A DNA stretch of 64,000 bases from contig CAXMMQ010000008.1 of NCBI GenBank assembly GCA_963693035.2, positions 186,001-250,000 of the forward strand, in the 5' to 3' direction. Positions within the stretch are counted from its first letter, which is position 1; the number at the start of each line of letters is the position of its first letter. Under the pieces are notes generated by a model that ran no database searches, had not been told where the DNA came from, and saw nothing but the letters and a program-made list of their open reading frames with translations. The DNA comes from Lichenicoccus sp963693035 (GTDB lineage: Bacteria; Pseudomonadota; Alphaproteobacteria; Acetobacterales; Acetobacteraceae). This document shows, piece by piece, positions 48,537 through 56,855 of the stretch. The position numbers were made by a program, and so were the translations under genes.

Positions 48537-49433
48537 ATGTCGGATGCCGAGCGGATCACGCTAAAGACCAACCTGGCCGAATACCCCGTCACCGCCGCGA
48601 TCCGTGATGGCCGCGTGACATCGGAGATCGTCGAGCTCGACAATTGCGGTCCCAAGGAAGCGCATAACGGCTTCAAGCCAATGCTGCGCGAGAACGCCTT
48701 CGACTGCGGCGAGCTGGCGATCGTCACCTATCTCCAGGCGAAGACGTATGGGAAACCTTACGTTCTGCTGCCGGCGCCGATCTCGGGCCGCTTCCAGCAT
48801 CACTGCGCCGGCTTCAACAAGGAGCTGTTCCCCGACCTCAAACCGCACGACATCGAGGGCAAGAAGGTCGGCGTGCGCACCTACGCGCAGACCACCGGGC
48901 TGTGGATCCGCGGCATCCTGAAGCACGAATATGGCGTCGACCTCGACGAGGTGCATTGGATGACGGTCGGCGAAGGCCACCTGACCGAATACAACGACCC
49001 GCCGAATTGCGAGCGCCTGCCTAAGGGATCCGACATCGGCCAGATGATGCTGGACGGTGAGCTCATCGCCACGCTGCAGGGCAACGACCTGCCGAAGGAC
49101 CCGCGCGTCGCGACCCTCGTGCCGGATGCGAAGGATGCGGCCAAAGCGTGGTTCGAGCGGGAAGGCGTGGTTCCCATCAACCATATGTTCGTCGTGCACG
49201 AGCGTATCGTGAAGGAGCGCCCGGACGTGGTGCGCGCGATCTTCCGGATGATCGTCGAGAGCCGCAATCTGACCGAGGGTGGCGTTCCGAACATTTACCC
49301 GCCCATCGGGCTCGAAGCGAACCGCAAGGGCATCCAGCTCGCGATCGACTGGGCGTTCGAGCAGAAAATCATTTCGAACAAGCTCAGCGTCGACGAGCTG
49401 TTCGACGAAACAACTGCGGCCTTGGAGCCGTAA
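48537..49433 (+). CDS. 4,5-dihydroxyphthalate decarboxylase-like protein (copy 2)
   Basis: 298 residues, ATG 48537 with CGGAGAG upstream. Parallel to copy 1: ITLKTNLAEYPVTAAIRDGR, MLRENAFDCGELAIVTYLQA, PYVLLPAPISGRFQHHCAGF, HDIEGKKVGVRTYAQTTGLW and a shared C-terminal SVDELFDE. No signal peptide. It is diverged from copy 1 at most positions, so the pair is an old duplication or two independent recruitments rather than a recent copy. Last gene of the plus-strand run; decarboxylation of a dihydroxylated aromatic diacid or a related compound is the working guess. Confidence 0.75.
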   Translation: MSDAERITLKTNLAEYPVTAAIRDGRVTSEIVELDNCGPKEAHNGFKPMLRENAFDCGELAIVTYLQAKTYGKPYVLLPAPISGRFQHHCAGFNKELFPDLKPHDIEGKKVGVRTYAQTTGLWIRGILKHEYGVDLDEVHWMTVGEGHLTEYNDPPNCERLPKGSDIGQMMLDGELIATLQGNDLPKDPRVATLVPDAKDAAKAWFEREGVVPINHMFVVHERIVKERPDVVRAIFRMIVESRNLTEGGVPNIYPPIGLEANRKGIQLAIDWAFEQKIISNKLSVDELFDETTAALEP

Positions 49434-49575
49434 GAGAGCTAGTGGCTTTGCACCTGCACACTGCGGGTGCCTTGGCGCTAGCATCCAAAACCTGTCGATA
49501 GAAGGTCCGGGAGAACCTTGCGTCCGGGCGAGGTTGACGGGCGGCGTGCGACGCAAGCCTCCGGCGAGACGGCCT

Positions 49576-50559
49576 TTACCTTGACGACACCCAGCGGCTC
49601 AGCGTCCCGCCAGCGGGCTCGATACCTCGGAACTGCGTCATCTCCTCGCGCCAGCGCTGCGGTGGGCCCGCGCCCCACGGCACCAGCGACACGCCGTCGT
49701 TCGAGTCCCACACATTCGGCAGGTCTTCGGGATCCATGAACTGCATCGGCGGCAGACCAAACTCGATGCGGTTCCCATCCGGATCGCGGAAGTAGACGAA
49801 GATGCCATTCGGCGGACCGTGCCGGCCGGGACCATGCTCCACGTTCCGGCCGTAGCCATAGTTCGCCGCGATGTCGCAGGCGCGGAAGATGGCTTGCAGG
49901 TCGGAGACGATAAAGGCCACGTGATGCAGCCGCGGCCCCGCGCCTTGTGCCAGCACCAGGTCATGCGGATTGTTCTTGCGGGTGAGAAAGATGCTCAGCA
50001 GGTCTCCGGTATCCGCGTGCGTCGTGTATTTCGCGGGGCGGAACCCGCTTGCCATGAACTTGCCTGCGGTCTCGCCGACGTCGGGGACGACGCACTGGTA
50101 GTGGTCAAGCCGGAGTGCACGGCCGCCTTTTTGTACGGGAAAATTGTTCAGCAGGCGCTTGACCACCGGCATGTGGGCACAGAGCTCGATCGGCGGTGCG
50201 CCCACCCCGAAGCGGGTCAGCAGTGAAGGTCCTTGATGAGGGCGCTCGACGAGCTCGGCCGTGCCGCCCAACGCGACGATATGATCGCGCGCGCGATGGA
50301 GGTCATCCTCGGACCAGACCCGCATTCCGACGCATTCGGCTCCGGGCTCGCCGTCGGTTTGCAGCAAGACGACGCTGTGGTGGCAGGCCTCCTCGATGCC
50401 GCGGAGATAGGCGACGTCACCAGCCTGCTCGGTGACCACCAAGCCCAGTATCTCGGTGTAGAAGTGCACGCTTTTCGCCAGATCCCGGACGAAGTAACGT
50501 ACATGGCTTGCCCGCGTGATGCTGAACGGGGGATGATGAACGGCGTTCGCGAAGTCCAT
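49576..50559 (-). CDS. Type I extradiol ring-cleavage dioxygenase (VOC superfamily)
   Basis: 327 residues from ATG 50559. Two vicinal-oxygen-chelate modules: the first opens SITRASHVRYFVRDLAKSVH, the second LRLDHYQCVVPDVGETAGKF. The iron ligands of catechol 2,3-dioxygenase-type enzymes are all present: His in RLDHYQ, His in RLHHVAFIVSD and Glu in DPDGNRIEFG. Such enzymes split the ring of a catechol next to its hydroxyls. It runs convergently to the operon, 142 bases from copy 2 of the decarboxylase-like gene. It is the only ring-cleavage gene here and unrelated to LigAB. Confidence 0.88.
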   Translation of the reverse strand: MDFANAVHHPPFSITRASHVRYFVRDLAKSVHFYTEILGLVVTEQAGDVAYLRGIEEACHHSVVLLQTDGEPGAECVGMRVWSEDDLHRARDHIVALGGTAELVERPHQGPSLLTRFGVGAPPIELCAHMPVVKRLLNNFPVQKGGRALRLDHYQCVVPDVGETAGKFMASGFRPAKYTTHADTGDLLSIFLTRKNNPHDLVLAQGAGPRLHHVAFIVSDLQAIFRACDIAANYGYGRNVEHGPGRHGPPNGIFVYFRDPDGNRIEFGLPPMQFMDPEDLPNVWDSNDGVSLVPWGAGPPQRWREEMTQFRGIEPAGGTLSRWVSSR

Positions 50560-50639
50560 GTTGTTGTCCCGATCCTGGTCGCCGTCAAGCGCGGCGAACA
50601 AACGCTGCCTCCCCGCTTATCACCCGCTTCGGAGGGGGG

Positions 50640-50989
50640 GAGGGACATATGTTCTTGTTGAGAGGAAATACATAACACGGCGTTCCCGCCACTCCCCTGC
50701 ACCTTGGCTGCGGATATGAGTTCGGCTGAGGGGCCGCCCACTGCCGCAAGGCCCTCGGATGCGCGCCGCCAGACATCCTGACGCGCCCAGCGGCCCCACC
50801 GATATAGAGCGTCTTGCGCGGACCATAGACGGCAGGAGCGCCGACCCAGCGTCCGCCGGTCAGCAGCACGTGCACGATCCCCGAGATCACCTGCCGATCG
50901 CCAACTCGCGCCACACCACGGGGCTTGTTCGGCAGGAGCGGCCGCAACCGCGTCATCCGCCCCTCATTTAGCCGGAACAGATCCACCAT
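50640..50989 (-). pseudogene. IS5-family transposase N-terminal relic
   Basis: Starts MVDLFRLNEGRMTRLRPLLP and continues VARVGDRQVISGIVHVLLTG, GRWVGAPAVYGPRKTLY, the opening of an IS5 (IS427-group) transposase. A frameshift follows, after which RWGRWARQDVWRRASEGLAA and VGGPSAELI continue in another phase before unrelated sequence. The catalytic part is missing. Confidence 0.75.
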
Positions 50990-51063
50990 CACGATCGCCC
51001 CGCACCTCAGGATCGTGAATCTTTCCCCGTTGCATCGCTCCAAGACCTTTATTGATCTGAATC

Positions 51064-51215
51064 CTAGATGTTCAGTCCCGGATTGTGGTGGTTTAGGTTT
51101 ATCTTGAAGCGTTCAAGCTCGATCGTCGACTGGTGGCAGATGAACTCGTAGGTTGTGCTGCCCTCGAGTGTTTTCAATCTACGGGCGCAGTTAGAGGCGT
51201 GTCGTGTTGCCTCAC
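51064..51215 (-). pseudogene. IS481-family transposase C-terminal relic
   Basis: The minus strand reads NCARRLKTLEGSTTYEFICH, STIELERFKINLNHHNPGLN and a stop. This is the end of IS481-type transposases, whose relatives read ARRLKTLxGLTPYEFIC and end PGLNT. Several substitutions show decay. Orientation agrees with N-terminal and middle IS481 fragments found at about 56.4 and 57.2 kb. Confidence 0.7.
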
Positions 51216-51248
51216 GTAATTCTGTTACCGGCTGCCTCACCAGGAATG

Positions 51249-52617
51249 TTACCGGCACCCCAGGCGGGAGGGATGCGGGGCGCCGTAAGGCGGTAGGCTG
51301 CTGACCTCGCCGATCAGCCGCTGCACGGCTTGTTGGCGCCAGGACCGCACTCGCTTCTGCAACGTGTGAAGCTGTCGCAAGGTGTATTCTCCCGGGTAGC
51401 GGGCCTGGAACTCGACGAGAAGTTCGAGTGCGGTTTGATCGGGCTGCTCTTCAAGGCACCGAGCCATCTCTTCCCAGTGGTCCTTGAAGGCATCGGGCCG
51501 TCGACCACGCGGTCTATTGCTGAGCAGACGATACGTCTTGGGCCCGATGACGACGCCGCGCGCGCGAGCTGCCTGGCGCCAGACACTGACCCGTCGGACG
51601 AGCGTCTTATACTGTTTGAGTGTAAATCGACCTGGGAACTGGATGCACAGCTCGTCGAAAAGCTGCATGGCGTTGATGTTCGGGATCTCTTCCAATCGGC
51701 GGCATACGATCGGCCACACCATGCGGAGCGCCTGGACACGTGCACGGCCGGGCTCGGCGTAGATCGGCTTCGGTTTGTCCTGCATTTTCACGGATGCTGC
51801 GGCAGGAGCTAGTGCGGTCACCGGTTTGACCGCCGAGGTGGGGCTTTCGATAGGGAGTTGTGCTTGGACCTTTTGTAGACCCCGCAGATACCGCGGTTTG
51901 GCTTCGATGGAGAACGTCGGACGGATCTCGCCCGCATGCCAGGCGCTCGATAGGCTTGCTACGAATTCGGCTAGGTTGGGCGGGTCGGATGTTGTCGGTG
52001 GCGGTGTTTCACCGCTAGCCAACGCTACCAGATAAGCCTGCATAGCTCGCAACTTCTCCAGCAGTTTCAGCGGATCGAGATCCGCGGCGATCTCGCGCAG
52101 CGTAGTCTTGGTGACCATCGGGATACTCTCCGCCTGCAGGAGACGCTCGCATGGCGTCTGTGGCGGATGATAGCGTTTGGCCACCTTCGCGCCGTCGCGC
52201 TGCTTGGCAGCCAGTTTGAACGAGGGCTGGAAGAAGTTCACGAGCAGCCTGGACGCTCCGTAGAGGCGTGTAATTGCCCTGGCTGCCGCCAAGCCCTCAA
52301 AACGCCGGTAGCCCAAGAGCTTCCTTACAACAGCGCCATTCTTCTGCTCTATCCACGCCTGGTCGTTCTTGCGGTAAGGCCGCGAGCGGGTGAGTTCGAT
52401 ACCGTGACCCAGGCAGTAGTCGATCAGCCTGTTGTTGACGAACTCGCTGCCATTGTCCACGTCCAGGGCCTTCAGGGTAAAGGGCAGGCCCACGCGGATG
52501 CGCTCGAGCGTTCGACCACTAGAGTGCCTTCTCGAACGACGATCGGCGCGGCTTCCGTCCATCCGCTCGCGATATCGGTCAGAACCAAGCTGTGAACATA
52601 GCTGCGTATTCCGATGA
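51249..52617 (-). pseudogene. Integrase-core transposase (ISNCY-like), C-terminal part
   Basis: An rve-type DDE transposase: SYVHSLVLTDIASGWTEAAP, then after a frameshift near 52510 ERIRVGLPFTLKALDVDNGS, SRPYRKNDQAWIEQKNGAVV and GYRRFEGLAAARAITRLY. A long C-terminal tail rich in RVSVWRQAARARG/RVRSWRQQAVQRL repeats follows, to a stop at 51249. The N-terminal domain lies on the other side of the IS21 insertion. Two direct copies of TGTTACCGGC at about 51221 and 51247 probably mark the element's end. Inactive. Confidence 0.75.
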
Positions 52618-52705
52618 TGTCGCCCGGTGATTCCGGAACGATGTCGCCCACCGTTCCGATTTGAAGTCGCTCACCATTCCGGAGTGATATCGCCCGGTCT
52701 CCAGG
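52618..52705. repeat. Left multiple terminal repeats of IS21
   Basis: Three or four spaced copies of the unit TTCCGxxxxGAxGTCGCCCxxC: TGTCGCCCGGTGATTCC, GATGTCGCCCACCGTTCC, GAAGTCGCTCACCATTCC and GATATCGCCCGG. They mirror those at the other end and are the expected transposase-binding array. Confidence 0.8.
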
Positions 52706-52749
52706 CTCCCTGGCCCTGGTTTGTCGTTGCCTCTTTTCCGTCTACCCGG

Positions 52750-53496
52750 TCAAGCGTTCTGGAGGCGGCCAGAGCGCTTCCTGCGCATGCTTTCACCGCT
52801 CAGATCGATACGCGTGGCGTTGTGGACGAGGCGGTCCAGGATGGCGTCGGCGTAGGTCGGATCGCCGATCAGCTGGTGCCAGTGCTCGACCGGGACCTGG
52901 CTGGTGACGATGGTGGACTTTCGGCCATAGCGGTCCTCCAGGATCTCCATCAGGTCGTGTCGGGCATTGGCGTCGAGCGGTTCCAGCCCCCAGTCATCGA
53001 GGATGAGGAGCTGGGGCGAGATCAGGCCGCGCAGTAGCCGCCTGTGCCGTCCATCGGCTCGGGCGAGGGCCAGGTCGGCAAACAGCTTCGGCGCACGCTG
53101 GTAGAGCACGGAGTGGTTGTCCCGGCAGGCTTTGTGTCCGAGCGCCGAGGCGAGCCAGCTTTTGCCGACCCCCGTCGGGCCGCACAGGATCAGGTTGTCA
53201 TGGTTGTCGATCCAGGCGCCGCTCGACAGTTTCTGGAACAGGGCGCGGTCGAGACCGCGCACGGCGCGATAGTCGACATCCTCCACGGCCGCCTGGTGGC
53301 GCAGTTTGGCATAGCGCAGCCGGGCGGCAAGACGCCGGTCGTGGCGGTGGCTGATCTCGTGCTCGAGGAGCAGGGCCAGCCATTCGGCGTGGCCGAGGCT
53401 GGCGCTGTCGGGGTCGGCCAGGATCTCGCCGAATGCGCGAGCCATGCCGAGCAGCCCGAGCTGCTGCAGCTGGTCGTGTGTCGGGTGGGTGAGCAT
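52750..53496 (-). CDS. istB: IS21 helper ATPase IstB
   Basis: 248 residues from ATG 53496 (MLTHPTHDQLQQLGLLGMAR); the longer open frame upstream runs through istA out of phase. A DnaA/DnaC-like AAA+ ATPase with Walker A LCGPTGVGKSWLASALGHKA, Walker B QLLILDDWGLEPL, and RHDLMEILEDRYGRKSTIVT. IstB loads on target DNA and activates the IstA transposase. It follows istA by 17 bases. Confidence 0.93.
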   Translation of the reverse strand: MLTHPTHDQLQQLGLLGMARAFGEILADPDSASLGHAEWLALLLEHEISHRHDRRLAARLRYAKLRHQAAVEDVDYRAVRGLDRALFQKLSSGAWIDNHDNLILCGPTGVGKSWLASALGHKACRDNHSVLYQRAPKLFADLALARADGRHRRLLRGLISPQLLILDDWGLEPLDANARHDLMEILEDRYGRKSTIVTSQVPVEHWHQLIGDPTYADAILDRLVHNATRIDLSGESMRRKRSGRLQNA

Positions 53497-53513
53497 GATG
53501 GGTCCTCTCGGGA

Positions 53514-55061
53514 TCAGTGGAAGTAGCCGCTGCCGCGGATGTTCCGGTGGCGGATCGGCACCAGATCGGCTGCCTGCCGTTCGCTCGGCTGCTGCTCGAG
53601 CTTGTTGTCGAGGATGGATTTGACCGAGCCGTAGGTCAGCGCGCCGATCTCGATGGCGCGTCCGGCGGCGGCATCCAGCCGTGCCGCACCGACCGAGCGT
53701 TCCAGCTTCAGGATGCCAAGACAGGCCCGGAACCCCTGCTCGGGATGCGGCCTGCGCTCCAGGATCAGCGCGCACAGGGCGCCGACGGTCGGCCCGATCG
53801 CGGCTGCGTCGCGGGTGATGCGCTCGATGGTCCAGCCCGCATGGCGGCGATGGCTCGACGGCATGTGGTCGGCCGCGGTCGTATGCTTGCCGTCGCCGCT
53901 GCCACGCCGATGCGCGGCAATGCGCTCGCCGCGCAGAAACACCTCGATCGCACGGGCGGTCAGCCGGACATCGACCTCGGCCCGGGCAAACCGGTAGGGG
54001 ACGCTGTAGAAATGGTTCTCGGCCTCGACGTGGTAGTCGATGCCGACCCGGCGGATGCGCCACTCCGCCAGGACATAGGGCTCGGCTGGCAGCGGCCTCA
54101 GGGCTGGACGGTCGATCTCCTCGAGCAGCTGTCGCCGGGTCCGGTTGACGCGCCGGATGACCCGGTCATCATTCAGGCGACGGCAGAACTCGGCGGCCGC
54201 CATGTTGAGCTCAGCCAGGCTGTGGAAAATGGTCTTGCGCAGACGCCCTAGCAGCCAGCGTTCGGCGATCAGCACGCCGACCTCGACCTTGGCCTTGTCG
54301 CGCGGCTTGTAGGGTCGGGCCGGTAGGATCGCAGCGCCGTAGTGCGCCGCCATCTCCGCATACGTCCGGTTGATCACCGGGTCGTACAGGCACGCCTTGA
54401 TCACCGCGACCTTGGTGTTGTCCGGCACCAGCAGCGCCGACACGCCGCCGATCGCGGCAAAGGCGCGGTTGTGCGACTCGATCCAGTCCGCCAGCCCCTG
54501 CGTCCAGCTCACCTCCGCATACAGAAAGCTCGACGCGCCCAACACGGCGACAAAGATCTGGGCCGATCGCGTCCGACCGGTCAGGCGGTCGATCACGACC
54601 AGGATCGTGTCCCCGGCATAGTCGACGAACAGCTTTTCCCCGGCCTGATGCGTCTGGCGCATCGTGACCGACAGCCGCCTCTCCCAGGCCCGATAGAGCT
54701 CGCAGAAGCGGGAGTATCGATAGCCGTCCGGATGATGCGCGATATACTCGTCCCACAGGATCGTCAGCGTGACGTGCTTGCGCTTGAGCTCCCGGTGAAT
54801 GGCCGCCCAGTCCGGATCGGGATGCAGACGATGGCCGATCTTCTTGCCAGACCCCGAGAACAGCGCCGCCTCCAGCGCCACATCCGTCTGCTCCGGCGCA
54901 CCTCCTCCCGAGAGCCCTGCCTGCGACACACGCTGCAGCGTCAGCCGGACCGTCGAGGCCGCCACACCCACCCGGATTCCGATCTGCCGGGTCGAGACCC
55001 CGGCCGTATGCAGCCTCATAATCTCGCGCACCTGGCGCATCGTCGTCCTCTCCGCTGGCAT
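53514..55061 (-). CDS. istA: IS21 transposase IstA
   Basis: 515 residues. A helix-turn-helix opening, MRQVREIMRLHTAGVSTRQI, then GIRVGVAASTVRLTLQR. The integrase core has KLFVDYAGDTILV (first Asp), LLVPDNTKVAVIKACLYDPV (second Asp) and DKAKVEVGVLIAERWLLGRL (Glu). The C-terminal part has YSVPYRFARAEVDVRLTA. All three DDE residues are present and the frame is unbroken, so the element is potentially active. Confidence 0.93.
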   Translation of the reverse strand: MPAERTTMRQVREIMRLHTAGVSTRQIGIRVGVAASTVRLTLQRVSQAGLSGGGAPEQTDVALEAALFSGSGKKIGHRLHPDPDWAAIHRELKRKHVTLTILWDEYIAHHPDGYRYSRFCELYRAWERRLSVTMRQTHQAGEKLFVDYAGDTILVVIDRLTGRTRSAQIFVAVLGASSFLYAEVSWTQGLADWIESHNRAFAAIGGVSALLVPDNTKVAVIKACLYDPVINRTYAEMAAHYGAAILPARPYKPRDKAKVEVGVLIAERWLLGRLRKTIFHSLAELNMAAAEFCRRLNDDRVIRRVNRTRRQLLEEIDRPALRPLPAEPYVLAEWRIRRVGIDYHVEAENHFYSVPYRFARAEVDVRLTARAIEVFLRGERIAAHRRGSGDGKHTTAADHMPSSHRRHAGWTIERITRDAAAIGPTVGALCALILERRPHPEQGFRACLGILKLERSVGAARLDAAAGRAIEIGALTYGSVKSILDNKLEQQPSERQAADLVPIRHRNIRGSGYFH

Positions 55062-55134
55062 CGGCCGCTCCTCAAAAGAGCGACCCTAAAAAGGCCAAGG
55101 GAGCCTCAAGACCCAGCCGATAAAGACCGCCACG

Positions 55135-55236
55135 CCGGGCGACTTCAGATCGAAATGGTGGGCGACTTCAAATCGGAATCCTGGGCGACATCATCCCGGA
55201 ATGGTGGGCTAGCATTTCTCGGAATGCCGGGCGACA
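55135..55236. repeat. Right multiple terminal repeats of IS21
   Basis: Read inward: TGTCGCCCGGCATTCC, CTAGCCCACCATTCCGG, GATGTCGCCCAGGATTCC, GAAGTCGCCCACCATTTC and GAAGTCGCCCGG. It has one more unit than the left array. Confidence 0.8.
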
Positions 55237-55460
55237 CGACCCCGGAATCCGCAAACAGGGCCTTGAGGCGCTTGCCGCAAACCCGGTCGGATGCCTCCCA
55301 CAGCACAATCAAGGCGCCCCGAGCGGCCTCATCATAGATCGACAAGCGTTGACGGGTCTGTCGGCGCTTCGGCTCCAGAGGGGTGTTCAGGACACGGATC
55401 GCGACTTTTCGTGATACCGGGTTGCCGCGATGAACTCCTCCAGGATCCTCCGCTTGCCCT
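55237..55460 (-). pseudogene. Integrase-core transposase (ISNCY-like), N-terminal part
   Basis: The minus strand gives KRRILEEFIAATRYHEKS, a one-base shift, then AIRVLNTPLEPKRRQTRQRL and SIYDEAARGALIVLWEASDR followed by VCGKRLKALFAD. This is the usual N-terminal domain of the transposase whose catalytic part lies beyond the IS21. The first 30 or so residues are missing at the IS5 boundary, and about 90-100 residues are missing at the IS21 boundary. Confidence 0.7.
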
Positions 55461-55462
55461 TA

Positions 55463-56326
55463 GAACGCCTTTCAAAACCCCTTGTACGCACGGGCGGACT
55501 GATTCATGAGGGAGGATGGCCTCTCCTCTCGTCTCCGATGCACTCTGGTCGATCATCGAGCCGCTGCTACCGGCATCCCCTGCACGACCGCGAGGTGGAC
55601 GGCCGCGCGTTCCCGATCGTGCGGCGCTGCCAGGGATCCTGTTCGTGCTGCGGACTGGCCTCCAGTGGGAGATGCTTCCGCTCGAGATGGGATACGGGTC
55701 TGGCCTCACGTGCTGGCGGCGTCTGCGGGATTGGCAGGAGGCAGGTGTTTGGGACGGGCTGCACCGCGAGCTGCTGCGTCGGCTGCGGGCGGCCGACCGG
55801 ATCGACTGGAGCCGCGCATGCATCGATAGCGCGTCCCTCGCCGCAAAAAGGGGGGCGACAAGACAGGGCCAATCCGACCGATCGAGGCAGGCTCGGCACG
55901 AAACGCCATCTTGTGACCGACCGGAACGGCATCCCGCTCGCCTTCGTCCTGACCGGCGCCAACACCAACGACAGCATGCCGTTCGAGGAGTTGCTCGACC
56001 GTATCCCGCCGATCGGCGGCAAGACAGGCCGCGCGCGGCATCGCCCCGACAAGCTCCATGCCGACAAGGCCTACGACCATCGACGCTGCCGACATGCCTG
56101 CCGCCGTCGCGGCATTAAACCCTGCATCGCGCGACGCAGCATCGAGACCAGCCAGAAGCTGGGGCGGCACCGATGGGTCATCGAGCGGACCTTCGCCTGG
56201 ATCAACCGCAACCGCCGCCTCGTCACCCGCTACGAGCGCAGAAGCGACATCCATTACGCTCTCACCTCTCTCGCCTGCTCGATCATCTGCCTCACCAAAC
56301 TGAAGATCAGGTTTTGAAAGGTGTTC
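55463..56326 (+). mobile_element. IS5-family element (IS427 group), complete ends
   Basis: 864 bp with inverted repeats GAACGCCTTTCAAAACC and, from the right, GAACACCTTTCAAAACC, flanked by TA (55461-55462 and 56327-56328). It sits at the junction of the integrase-core relic and an IS481 relic. The transposase is in two frames. Confidence 0.85.
55516..56317 (+). CDS. IS5-family transposase in two overlapping frames
   Basis: orfA starts MASPLVSDALWSIIEPLLPA at 55516 and reads to RIDWSRACIDSASLAAK, with the first catalytic Asp in CIDSAS. orfB, in the +1 phase, reads ANPTDRGRLGTKRHLVTDRN, LAFVLTGANTNDSMPFEELL, KLHADKAYDHRRC (second Asp) and GRHRWVIERTFAWINRNRRL (Glu), ending 56317. The phase change falls in A5G6 at 55845-55855. 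Simple -1 slippage restores AKKGGDKTG but then needs one more base near CCAATCC, so either the element is damaged or a +1 event is used. Confidence 0.75.
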
Positions 56327-56329
56327 TAA

Positions 56330-56510
56330 GGCCCCATCGGATTGTCCTGGACGGCCGCGCGCTTCCGCCACTTCAAGACCGTCTTGGGGTTGATCCCGAA
56401 GTGCCGGGCAGCGTCGCGACCGATGCGTGCGATCGCTTTAGCTCAACTCGGACAGCGTGCGTCGTCTTGGCGCAACCGTGGAGAACCTGACGCATATCTC
56501 ATCCCTTCGG
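56330..56510 (-). pseudogene. IS481-family transposase N-terminal relic
   Basis: The minus strand reads QVLHGCAKTTHAVRVELKRS in one phase, then AARHFGINPKTVLKWRKRAA and VQDNPMGP in another. That matches the start of IS481-type transposases (helix-turn-helix with GINPKTVAKWRKR and the DxPxGP linker). Cut after the linker by the IS5 insertion. Confidence 0.7.
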
Positions 56511-56567
56511 AGATGCTCATACTACGCACCATCAGTTCGGGACAAAACAATCAGCCCGGCATGCGGC

Positions 56568-56855
56568 TCAGCCGTCGCTGACCGCGAACGACAACTGCCG
56601 GGGCGCGCCGTCGGCGATGGCTTCCTGGGCCGCCTGCACCACGGCGGCCTCGACACACCCCCCGCTTACCGACCCCTCGATCCGGCCCGAGCCGGAGACC
56701 GCCATCATGCTGCCGACCGGGCACGGGGCGCTGCCCCAGGTCTCGGTCACCGTGGCCAGCGCCACCGCGTCGCCGCCGGCTTGCCAGCGCATTGCGTAGT
56801 CGAGCGCGTCGGCAGGGCCGGAGGCGAGCGAACCGTCCTGACTGGTGCCCCCCAT
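56568..56855 (-). pseudogene. xdhC: XdhC/CoxI-family protein, N-terminal fragment
   Basis: 95 residues: ALDYAMRWQAGGDAVALATV, TETWGSAPCPVGSMMAVSGS and GRIEGSVSGGCVEAAVVQAA. This is the conserved XdhC_CoxI domain, whose cysteine-containing SGGC(V/L)E motif binds molybdenum cofactor for insertion into xanthine- or CO-dehydrogenase-type enzymes. The frame stops after RQLSFAVSDG, where about 150 more residues are expected, at the edge of the IS481 relic. Truncated and probably inactive. Confidence 0.8.

Larger units (their letters stand above)
52618..55236 (-). mobile_element. IS21-family element, apparently complete
   Basis: 2,619 bp, starting TGTCGCCCGG and ending with its inverse CCGGGCGACA, with the TG...CA ends expected for IS21. 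Each end carries several internal repeats of a TCGCCC-type motif, the transposase-binding sites of the family. It encodes intact istA and istB. No clean 4-8 bp target duplication is visible at the edges (CGATGA versus CGACCC), and the host transposase lacks roughly 90-100 codons at the junction, so a deletion or recombination accompanied the insertion. Confidence 0.88.
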
